Assembly: GCA_947396885.1 (NCBI GenBank)
Contig: OX377204.1
Coordinates: forward strand, 42,271,139-42,335,138
Reading direction: 5' to 3'
DNA length: 64,000 nt
DNA from: Heligmosomoides polygyrus polygyrus
Lineage: Eukaryota > Nematoda > Chromadorea > Rhabditida > Heligmosomidae
Under the pieces are notes generated by a model that searched no databases, had not been told where the DNA came from, and saw only the letters and a list, made by a program, of their open reading frames with translations. A program made the translations under genes and the position numbers. Positions 51,501 to 63,500 of this stretch are shown here, piece after piece. How positions within the stretch are numbered: position 1 is the first letter of the stretch; each line of letters begins with the position of its first letter.

Positions 51501-54500
51501 AGCTTAACTCTAGATTACAACACAAATAGATGTGATCGGCCTAAAAAATGGGCGGAGTCATTTTGCTCACAAGACGAAATCTTTCTTTACCCTGTTTTTA
51601 GAGAATGTGTAGAAGACATGTACGAGATACTTTGAGGCGATATTTCCTATGCTAGCTCAAGTGTTAGGATGCTAATCGTTTATAGAATGCCTTCCTGTAC
51701 AGGAGCTAAGACGGACAACTTTTCAAGGTAATGAGTGACTTGTCACCCAATGGAAACATGTTATCATTGTAGGTGATTTCAATATTCCTGAATTTTGCCC
51801 CACCAGTAATTCTAAATCGGCTGAGGCGTTGGCCTTGCATGAACTTATGTACCATCATGACCTTACGCAGTACGTTACAAAACCTACCAGGGGTTGTAAT
51901 ATACTAGACTTGGTATTTTCCAGCTCTAAAACCATCATTGAGATCTTGAATGTGTGCTTCCCTATTGGAACGAGTGATCATAACAGCATTACGTTTGGCA
52001 TAAGATGTGACGCTATGGAATCCACCCCAGAGTACCATAGGCTATACACTCAATGCAACTACGAAGTTGTATGCTCAACGTTAGCACAGGTGAGGTGGAG
52101 GGAAGATTTTGAAACTAGTTGTAGCGTTAGTGAGAAGTATGAGCTTTTCCTTTCTGTCCTCAGGGCATCCATAGAATTTCATGCTCTTCTTAAACTGGTT
52201 TCATCACTAAAAACTACCGTAGTTCCTAAACATTTGCAAAACATGACATGCCACCGTGAACGCTTATTTCTAGAGGCTAGACGTAATTCTTCTCAATAAG
52301 TTAAATAAAAAATACGTTACCCACCTTAAAAAATAGAACAATTTTTTAGAGAGAAAGCAAATGAATCTGGAAATATTCGTAGCTTCTATGCTTTCGTTAA
52401 CGGCAAAGTTCAAGATAACAAATCTGTGTCTTCTCTCACAGCAGGTGGTGTCATTGCACACTCCGCTGTAGATAAGGCCAATATGTTAGCGGACCAATTG
52501 TTCCAAAGGGATAACAGCACAATCCCCTTTTTCTCTGGAACAGTTCCGGCAAAGAATATGAAAAAAGTTCCGTGGTTTGCTGCTGATCAGCTCTTTACCT
52601 TAATCAATAAGTGACCTAGCTGTTCATCGATTACACCTGATCTGGTACCTCTACGATGTGTTTAAAAAAATTTCGTCGGTTATATGCGGTCCACGGCTTA
52701 CCTTTTTAATCAGTCGTTGTATGTAATGTACGGCGAAGTCCCTCAGCGTTGGAAATATTACTTCATTACTGCAATACTTAAGATGGAACCAGCAGTCAAC
52801 CCCGAAAATTATCGGCCAGTTAGCATTACCTCCGTTTTTTGCAGACTTTTTGAAAGATCATATGATGAGCCACATTTGTGCCAACAACATTGTCTCCCGA
52901 GAACAGCATTGGTTTATGCCTGGGAGATCTACTGAAACTAACTTGCTGAAGTGTCTGAACGACTGGACGGAGGCAACTTCCTGCAAGCTCCTTGTGATGT
53001 CGTCTACTTCGACTTCGCAAGGGCGTTTGATAGAGTGTCGCATGAAAAGCTAATTTTTAAGCTGGATAGGTACAAATTTCATCCCTTAGTAATTAAATGG
53101 ATAGCTCAGTATCTTTCTGGTAGAACATTTCAGGTTAAGGTAGATTCCCCATTTTCAAGTGTGAGAAGCGCAATCAGTGGCGTACCACAAGCAGGGATCC
53201 TTTCTCCTCTGCTTTTCAACGTGTTTACTGCTGAGGTTCCAGACATAATGGAACAATGTAATGTCACAAGGAAGATGTACGCCGACGACCTAAAATCTAT
53301 AGGACAATCATGCCATGCCCTTCCAATGTGCTCAAGCTTCAACAGGCAATAGATTTATTAGTGGATTGGGCAACCGAGTGGCAATTACCTCTTTCCCCTC
53401 AAAAAAAAAAAACTGTAGTTCTGCATTTAAACTCTGGAATAGGACAGCCTCATGATTATGCAATTAATAAATCCACTTTATCAGCAGTACCCTCAGTCAG
53501 AGACTTGAGTTTTTATTATGACAAAAATCTTGACTTTAGAAAGCAAATTCGAACAATTTGTAATTCAGCTATGCTACGAACATAAAATATCTTTAGGGCT
53601 TTATCAACTAGAAAAAAATCAATTCTCTGAAAGGTATATAAAACTTACACACGTCCTATTGTTGAATCCAGTGTATCTGTTTTCTCGCCGTATAGAAAGA
53701 AAGACATATTTGCCAAAGAAAATGTGCAAAACAACTTCATCGCAAGCTGCTTCTTCGCACAGGTAGTTTTCTATATAGTCGAGCACCGAGAGCGTCAATT
53801 AAAAACAAATACCTTGAACTTCCGTCTCTGGAATCCCGCTGCAAGGTTCTTGACGTCTGCCTCATTCACAAGCTTCTGCATTTCACACCTGATTCCCGGC
53901 AATGCAATTTCTTTAAGTTGAAAACGTCCCAAACCACAGCCCATACTACCAAATTATGCCTGCCTCGTCCTAAAACTAGGTCTCGAGCAATGTCTGTTAC
54001 CTACAGAACGGGGAGCCTCTACTCGAAAATTGCTAGAAACATTCATCCTTGCTATCCCCGGGACAGATGAAGAGCCGTGTGGAAACCATATTTTATAAGT
54101 ACGATTTTTCCTGACCATGTTAACGGCTTTGCATCAAGTTGACTTCTATTTGATTGCTGATGTGTGTTCTGTTGATTTTTCGTTGTATTTTCAACAAATG
54201 TTGTGTTCTTTTTTTCTATCAAACATTTGTCTTATGCATTCATAATGAACATAACATAACATAACATAACATAACATAAAAGTCTAAAAGAACCTAACTC
54301 AGCAAGGCTAACGTTATTTTTTTGCTTAGATGTATTATTGCTTGTTTGTTGGGTTTCTCTTCGTTGTGGCATCGTTAAGATGCAGCCCACTCCAATTAGT
54401 ATTGTACCTAAGACTATTTGCCAATCACAGAAGGGTTCTGTGCTCGGAACTGCAGTGTGTAGTTCATCTTGTTTTTTGCTTCGGAGCATTGCTTTGCCAT

Positions 54501-57500
54501 TCGCAAGCAAAAGCCGCCTAACTACTTACACATGCCACGATTCTTTTGTTGAGCCACTTTCCTTCGCTCCTATTCAACGTTATTTTGCTCCTTTTTTTGT
54601 TTCGTTAGTGGCGGAAACACGTCAAGACCTGTTAGTTTGGTGCTGCTAGGGCACAGAGATCTTCCAGTAGTCCCTAGAGCTATGTAAACTCCCAAGCAGC
54701 ATCAGGGCAGTACCGCTCAGATCATCCTACGCCTCGGTGCACGTCAAAAAGGGGGCCATCTTCTTTTTTATTTTAAAGCTCGGGAATTTGTTCCTGTGTT
54801 TTTAAAAACAAATGCCAACCAGACAAGGATCTAGGACATACCATACCCTTTCTCATTAACATTGCATTAATCCTAGAATAGTTTTATTTGCTACCATAAC
54901 TTTAGAATTGATTTTTGAAGATATAAGCGAAACATTGGAACAGTGCAGATATTGTCCGAAAGAATTTTTATCCTGTAACATCTACAGACATATGATTAAT
55001 ACAGACACCTTCACTTTACGGATTTATTTTGAAAAGTTTTGCCGAACAGGTGGATAGGGTGCAACATCTTGTATACTATTCTCACGTGGAATTCTAAGCT
55101 ATCTTAAGACTTTTGAAATTAAAGCGAATTCATCCAAATTGAAATGAGCCTCTACGTTAAATCAGAGACTCTGCAAAAAAGTCAGAGTAATTTTTTGATC
55201 AAGAAAAATTTTAACATATGCGAAACTACAACAAGGATCAAGTGAAGTGTGAAACAAAATAGTGAGTCGACTCATCATTTATCTCATATTGCTAAATGCC
55301 AAAAAATTTAAAAGCTGCTAAACACGTTTAATCTCCCATAAAACCGGACCACGGATCTCCATTTATAGAGAGCCTTCGGGCTCTCTTGTTAAGAGGGATC
55401 TCGGGCCGCTTGTCGCAGGGCCACGTGGCGCGTCTCCGGGTGGTGGATAGGGGAATTAAACGCGAACAAAATGCGACCGTGTACTGCCCAGAGACGCAGG
55501 TGGGATGGAGGGGATGGTCTCCTTGCTCCTGCTGTGTCGGGTCGACGCGTTCCTTGTGCGTGAGAGCGGCATGTTCGTGCACAGTGTGCGCGGATGTGTC
55601 CGTCACTGTGCGGATTGCAACTGTGTCGGCTCGGCCAAAAGCTTGCACTCGGTAGACTGGGAGTACATGTAAGGCGATTTGAGGCTGCCTTAAGTCTCGC
55701 CCCGTCCCTTCGGGCAGTCTGCCTGGCTGCCCGGAGTTCTTCGCCCGCACGACAGAGCCTGACTAGCTACCCGTGTTGTATGAAAGTGAAACACAGCAGC
55801 ACTAAAGGGCCTCATTTCCCTGACCCGAAAGAGCCCCCATTTCTGCAGCGATGGGAAGGATGAGTACGGAGAGGCTGCTAAAATCTCAGGGCCTAACCAG
55901 GCTGCGCAAATTGAGGACTAGGATGACGATCTGTATTTACAACGCCCGCACACTTGCATCGGAAGCATCCGTCAAGGACCTGATGATGCAAGCCAGGAAG
56001 ATCAAGTACGACGTCATCGGACTGACCGAGACGAGAAGACACCACCCCCTACACGCCGCCTACGACTCCGGAGAAGAAACTGTTCCTCGGAACATGCGAC
56101 AGCAGGGAGTAGGCGGTGCTGGTGTCCTCGTCAACACGCACTTGGCCATGAACATCGATTCGTACGAGTCTCTGACAACCCGAATCGGCGTTTGCGACTG
56201 AAGCGATGTGGCTCCGTGCCAGCTTTGACTGTATTCGTCGCGTATGCCCCAACATCCGACTACGACGACGAAGAGGTCGAAGCCTTTTACGTGGAGTTGG
56301 AGAATAAGGAAAATCACACCTTCTACAAGGTAATCGTTGGCGAATTCAACGCCAAGATCGGACCGCGAAGGTCGCCGGAAGAACTTCATATCGGAACCCA
56401 CGGTTTGGAGTGGAACGAGCAAAGTGAAAGGCTGTCTGAGTTTATCATGTCGACCACGACCATCAATGGAAACTCACAGTTCCAGAAGCCTCCCTCTCTA
56501 CGATGGACCTGGGAATCCGCGGTGGCCAGTTCCACAACGAGATCGACCACATCATCTTCAATCGCAAGTATTGCCTGACCGACGTCTCCGTTGTCCCCAA
56601 GTTCTAAACGGGATCGGACCACCGTCTCCTTCGCGAGAGGTTCCGCTTTCCGCGTCAAGGAGAGAAGGCCGCGAAGTTCAAGAAGAGGAGTCCCGGAACG
56701 ACCATCAACTGGGACCTCTACACCTCTCTTGTCGGCCTTTGGGAAGATGCCGTCATGGGCAACGTCGACGAGGAATACGACCGCTTCGTGCACCATCTCC
56801 ACGATAGTGCTAAGGGAGCCGAGAGCTTGAAGACCACCAAGAGACGTCTGTCTCCGGAAATTCTCGAGCTGATACGCCAGCGTGGAGCAGCACGAGCGTC
56901 AGGCAACTACCAACTGACGTCCGAGCTTGCGAAGCTATGCAGAGAGGCGATAAAGGAGGATCTTAAGGAGAAAGGGCGGAAGTGTTGGCTAAGCTGCAGA
57001 GGCAGGGTTGAGCATCCGCAATGCCCGCCGGAACTTCGCCAATTTCAAGACCAAGATGACCGCTCTCCGACGTCCTGACGGAACCGTCACCTATTCCAGA
57101 AGGACCGTGGAGAAGGTCATCCACGACTTCTACTCCGATCTCATCGATAGCCACGTCCACGTGCCCCCATGCCATCTTCCGCAGGATGGATACATCGTTC
57201 CCTCTGTTCTCCCTTCCGAGATCCGATACGCCATCTCGTCGGTGAAGAAACGTACAGCACCCAGCCCTGACAGGATCAGACCCGAACACCTGAAGAACCT
57301 CCCGCCAGCGCTCATCAACACCTTGGCGCGGCTCTTCACACGATACCTGTCGGAGTGCAAGGTTCCATCTCAGTGGAAGACCAGCAAGATCGTCTTGCTG
57401 TACAAGAAGGGAGACGTGTACGACATTGGCAACTATCGCCCGATCTGCCTGCCGTCCGTCTACAAGCTGTCCATTCGAGTCATCCTGAATAGGATCAGCA

Positions 57501-60500
57501 GAACGCTGGACGAAGGACAGCCACGCGAACAAGCAGGATTTCGGAGAGAATTCAGCACGATTCAGCACACCATTACGAAGCTCATCGAAGTGTCGCGAGA
57601 GTATAAGCTGCCGCTGTGCCTTACGTTCATCGACCTGAAGAAGGCATTCGTCTCCGTCGAGACTGAAGCGGTTCTCGAAGCCCTGCTCACTCAGGGCGTT
57701 CCTATTCAGTACATCAGATTCCTTCGAGAGCTGTACAGTGGATTCACGATCAAGATCTCTCCATTCTACAACGACGTCGTCATCGACGTAAGGAGAGGGG
57801 TTCGGCAAGGGGATACCATATCCCCGAAGCTCTTCAGCGCCACCCTCGAAAACGTCATGCGCGAACTAGAATGGGAAGACATGGGAGTGAAGGTCGACGG
57901 CCAGCAGCTGCACCATCTTCGTTTCGCTGACGACATCGTGCTCATAACACCGAGCATCAGCTAGGCGGAGCGAATGCTGGCCGACTTCGATCGTGTATGT
58001 GGGAACGTTGGACTGCAGCTGAATCTTATGAAGACGATGTTCATGAGGAACGGACAAGTTTCTGATGACCCATTCTCGCTCAACGGAACGAACATCTCCG
58101 AATGCTCCAGCTACGTGTATCTGGGTCGCGAAGTCAATATGACCAACGACCTAGCGCCGGAGCTGAGCAGGAGGAAACGAGCGGCTTGGAGAGCTTTCAA
58201 GAGCGTCGAAGAAGTCGCGAAGAAGACGAAGAACGTCCGACTCCGTGCCCACCTATTCGACTCTACCGTTGTTCCTGTCCTAGCATACGCATCAGGGACC
58301 TGGGCTATACGAAAGCAGGATGAACACGCGATTAGCGTCGCGCGGCGGTAGTCGAGAGGACGATGCTCGGAGTGACACGACTCACGCAAGTGAGAGAATA
58401 CCTCCGGAGTTCCGAGCTTCGCCGACGTTCGAAGATCAGAGACGCTGTCGCGTGGGCCAAGTTGTCGAAAATTAGGTGGGCCGGCCACGTAATGCGCTTC
58501 GCAGACACCCGCTGGACGAGAGCCGTTACTGTCTGGATTCCGCGGGATGTCAAGAGAACACCGGGACGCCCACCAACGCGTTGGTCGGACTTCTTCGTGA
58601 AAGCCCTAAACGACCGATATGACGCTCTTCGTGTCCCTCGAGCGAGGAGGATCCATTGGACCACTCTGGCATGCGATAGGGACGAATGGAGACGCTGCTG
58701 GCGCCCGCTCGAGCAAGTCGATGATCAACGGGACGACAGGTGATACAGATGATACAGGTGATAAAACCGGGACAAATGAGAAGCCGTGTAGGCATCGCCT
58801 TGCTTAGGAATAAGATTTCCTAAAGAGTAGATGACTTTGCATGCTGATGTTGTTGTTGAACGGTTCTTTATTCTAGAGTTGGATTTTGTTTGTTTTCATT
58901 TTTTGATAGTTTTTACATGCTGTTGTCACTGTACATTTACTGCTTTTCAACTCTTACCCTATCGTAGCGTAATAAACATAAACATATCGATTAGATTGTT
59001 CAGAAAGTTCTCAGCGTTTTGTGTTACTATTTTTCATTCGTCCATTATTAAGTAAAAATTCAACTTGCATTGCGCATTACTCTACTTTCTGTCCAGAGTT
59101 TTTCGCTCTATCCGACTAAATAATTTATGTTTCAACGTTGCTTCATATTTCTGTTCTTGAAAGGCTTATTGAAGCATGTCGAAGCGATTCCGAACGATAT
59201 TTTATTTTAACCTCAAATTGGGGCAATCCGAAGCCGAGACAGCTCGACAAATCAAACAATCGTGGTGGCCCGAGAGGAGGATCAGTAGTGAGGAACCAAT
59301 AGATCGCCCTATCATACTATATATTGTACATACTGCAAGCCTTTTGTACTCCTATGTAGGGAAAAAAGCTGTACCAATAGAGCAGCTAGCTTGATGTAAT
59401 TGTCCTTAGCTTAGTGATAGTGCAACATCGCGCGAAGCGCGCAGGTGCGAGGCACCCCGACTGGCGTGACGGAGCACTTGTTATTAGATAATAGCTTCCA
59501 CGTGAAAGGAATTGTTGTGTGTCAAGCCAATTAGACGCGAAGATTATTCCGAAGATCTGTTGTTTTCACGAAGAAGTATTAAATCTTAGTAGTATCATGT
59601 TAACCCTTTCACGATTTGAATTGTTTCATTTGTATTATTTGTTAAATATGAAAAACAGTAACAAATGAAGTTTCTCATGAACCATCTTGACCGTAGATAT
59701 TAGTGGACTCATTGATTACTATTGTACTATTAAATGCTTGATAATTTTCAATGAACTATTTTTATGCTGGTGTCCGACGACATCGTCGGACATTGTCCCA
59801 CGCGGCAAAAAGTGTCGATGAGGTCGTCGGACAATGTCGTGAAAGGGTTAAACTAGCTTTTTTCGTAGAAAAACTCATATTTCACCTTTTTGTTTTGTAT
59901 ATTGCTGGCCTAGCTTTCGCAACATGTAGGCGAAGCAGGCAGGCGTGTAGGCGAAGCAGCAGCCGACCAACGCCTAACGATAAGCTCCTATATCGATCCC
60001 ATCGCGCGGCCCGATCGATATGGGAGCATGTCATTAGGCGTCGTTCAGGGTGAGCGGTGGTATAACAAAGGCCTACAAGATGTGCCCTTCAGGCCTATGT
60101 CATACTACCGCTCACCCTGAGCGAAGCCTAATGATAAGCCCCCATATCGATCGCGCGAAGCGATGAGTCGATATGAGAGCCTATCATTAGGCTTCGCTCG
60201 GAGTAAGCGATGGTATGACATAGGCCTCACAATGGGAGCACTGGTCGACACGCCATAACAAGCAAGCTTGTACCTGCCTAAGCTATCTTGTAAGGACCAA
60301 CTAAGGTTTGAAAGGAAAGACAAAGAAGAGAAGGCCGTTATGGATAGGATCGTCATAAGGTTTCTGAAAAGGCCAGGACTTCAACTTTTCGACGATATCA
60401 TGCAGAACTAGAGTGCGTGGCGAATTTCAAAAGGTATAGTAATATCATCTTTTACTTCCTCAACAGTTTGCAAAATTGGAATACTAATCGATCTGTCCAC

Positions 60501-63500
60501 TAAAGGCAAGTCTTATTGCACACCGAAATACGGTTATTCGTTATTCGTTCATTCGAACAAATTATTCGACTTTTCGATCATTCGAAAACTTTTGACATCG
60601 AATAAATTCGACCGTTCATTCATTCGGAAACTTTTGGCATCAAATAAATTCCCTTGATCATTCGATCGGAAATGCTTAACATCGAATAACATTTTTCGTT
60701 CATTCATTCGTTCGATGAAATTTCGAAAAAGTACAACTATAAAGGCTATATATTCACACATATATATTCCGACATATTCACACATTTAGAGGGGCATGCT
60801 CTTTTCTTCCGGCTCAGCTGCAAGTTGTGCCACTTGTTCTCCTAGTTCAAAATTGGTTGCCAAAGGGTTGCAACTGCCGGGTGATTTGTCGTTCTCGTTG
60901 TTTTAGTATTGTCTTTTTTTTTTCTTCATTGCATGGCATGTTTCGATCTTGTTTTCTGGCGTTTTGTGCACGTCTATTTGACGTATAAATAAATAAATAA
61001 ATAAATAAATATATAGGTGCCAAAACGATGAAGCAAAAATATAACAGCACCTCACGGGCGATCAAGGAGCTGTTCAGCTATCTCATTTTCTTATCACGAA
61101 GTTTCTAGGCTCGTGCCATCTGATTACTCTCGCACAAACTTACGATTAGAATGACCATGACTGGTCATTCATGCATAGATCTAGATTGAATCCTGAAGTG
61201 GAATCCCATGGCCAGTTTTGCACTGCTGGATATTCGGATGACTGTTCAGTAGGAACGCCATCCGTGACACTACGGACCCGCAAAAATTTTGACAGCATTC
61301 AAGAAAGACAGCTTCTTTCATAAACAGCAAATGATATAAATGGCTACCCCAATTTTAGCAATCACTTGAAGCAGTCTTTGGTTTAGGGTGTTGCAAGTAA
61401 TCTCAAGTAGTAAAAACTAATATTCAAAAAACTGCTGCGACACGTCAAAGGGAAGGTTGTACTCAGAATTAGTTTTAAAAAGAAACGCTGCACGCTATTA
61501 TAGCAGGGCAGGGCTCTGAATACATTTTATTTCACTTTGGTAGCACGAAAATGAATGCACATTAAGTTTAAGGAAAATGTATTAACGTTGCTAAGATACG
61601 CTTCATTATGCTCTGTTCTGATGAGTATGAGCATCAGTCTACGAAAGATTTTGCTCTTCTGAAAGTATTTCTTCTTTAAAGCGCTATAAAGGTAGTTTTT
61701 GCTGCTGTCTCGCATACCGTCCTGGACAAAACGGTGAATGAACCCAAAAAAGGAGGAAATTGTCGACAAGTACAGCAGCACGCAAAAGCAAAGGCGAAGA
61801 CAATTCGCCTGTTCTTGGTGGCTAACTCGTCCGTACCTTTGGGTATCTAGTCACCAGCGCCATCGAGATTCAAGTTAACCACCACTAAAGCATGGTCTGC
61901 ATTCTATCCCCCAACTATGTTGGAGGGCCTGTTCTTACTTCACGACGGCAGTAACGAGAGCGAAAGGGTAATGCATACGTATAGGTTTTCTCCAAGCGAT
62001 AGCTCGGCACTGATCGATACGTTAGGTTTTGGTACGTCGCTCCCGTCGCGCAGTATGAACAGGTCCGAAGCATTTATTGTACCAATTAGAAGGACGCGCT
62101 CAGTCAATGTGAGCTTAAAGTACATCTCTTGAATGCGTAGGATTATTCGCTGCCTGGATGCGCATTTGAACCCTTAGAAAAGCAAGCCAGGTTATACAGA
62201 CTAAATAGAACTTCTAAGACCTCACCAAGACATGTGCGATCTCCTGTTCTTTCTTAATTTCGACAGCAAGGCCGCACATAGCGCATGACAGCAGTCGAAA
62301 CTGTTCCTAAAAATAAGACTACTAATCACGCAAACAGAAGGCCAACAGAAGGTCCGACAAATCCAGCTTCAATGAGGAAGCGATAAAGTAGCAGGATGGA
62401 AGAGAGCGAGTACCGAAGCGACCCAAGGCAAACACGGACGCGAAGGAACAAGCCTCCGGCTGTCTTGAAGGAGTTGGTATTTACGTGCTCCACCCACCAC
62501 TAGCGCAAATCCACATGTGTTTAAAGCTCACTGTTAGCTACGGGTGAATGATTTGAGCGGCATTAGCACTGCAACCAATGCAGCAGTACTCCTGTACAAA
62601 GGACAGAGCCTCACTGATTGGCATTCAATAAAAACAGCATGTACTTTTCTCGGCGCAAATAGGGCCTGGGGGGGGGGGTACTCAGTGGTTGTACGCCTTG
62701 GTAAGAAGGCATGCGTATGTCCAGTTACATCAGAAATGGCCTACCTCAGTACACAGTAGGGGTAGAACACAGGAATGCTGCAAAAAAATCTGGTTTCAAA
62801 AGCACAAATCGTTTTGCAGCGTTGCCATACATGGTGACCCCCCCCCTCCGACCTTATTTGCGCCCTTTTTCGCTCGCTGCCTTTATGTTGGTTCTCTTTT
62901 TTCAAGTGCTTTAACATAAATAGCACCTTCAAGAAACAAGCCCTTGAAGTTCGAGCTAGCCATCATGAAATAGTGAGCACCTCTTAGCTGTGTTGCTAGC
63001 TGTCACTGTCTTTGTTTCTATACTTCCCTTCGTTTTCGTCGTTTCTGCATTTGTCACGAGTTCGGGGACGTCCAGAGCGCGACCCATATCAATCGCCGTC
63101 CCTTCGAGCAATCGGTATGGGAGTTTATAATTACATCGCGTCGCGCCGCGATGGAGCTCTGAACGACCTATGATAATGACATACACTTCACGCTAAACAC
63201 AAAAGTGTCGTCATGAGCAATAGATACAAGGATAGCGATGCCGAAAGGTACGCTAAGGGACGGTATACAAAAGAAGCGGTAGGTTCATCCGTGAAGAAGA
63301 GCGTACGTGTAATCGCAACCATGGAAATGGGAGGAAGGGGGGGGGGGGGGTAGGGGTAGGGAAAGAGGCACTTCGCGGACATGTGCACCATGGCACCGCC
63401 AGGAAACCTTAACGGCCTCTTCGTACTCCGCGATGGGAGCGGCAGCGGCGACGAGAGTGACGCGAGCGCAGTGAGGCGAGCGACTGCGGAGCGTAGTGAG

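Larger units (their letters stand above)
49790..54285 (+). mobile_element. Long CR1-clade LINE with ORF1 and ORF2
   Basis: A C/T-rich leader (49790-50700) is followed by an ORF1 region, an endonuclease-RT ORF2 region, and an (ATAAC)n tail at 54247-54279. Clear ORF order and tail make it an almost full-length insertion. Related to the Sam/Frodo group of nematode CR1 elements by recollection of structure, not by search. Confidence 0.75.

Noticed and set aside
56963..57808. 281-residue minus-strand ORF
   Set aside because: Antisense shadow of the RTE-1 reverse transcriptase.
60549..60785. Repetitive 78-residue protein
   Set aside because: It is a translation of a tandem repeat with no splice or start context.
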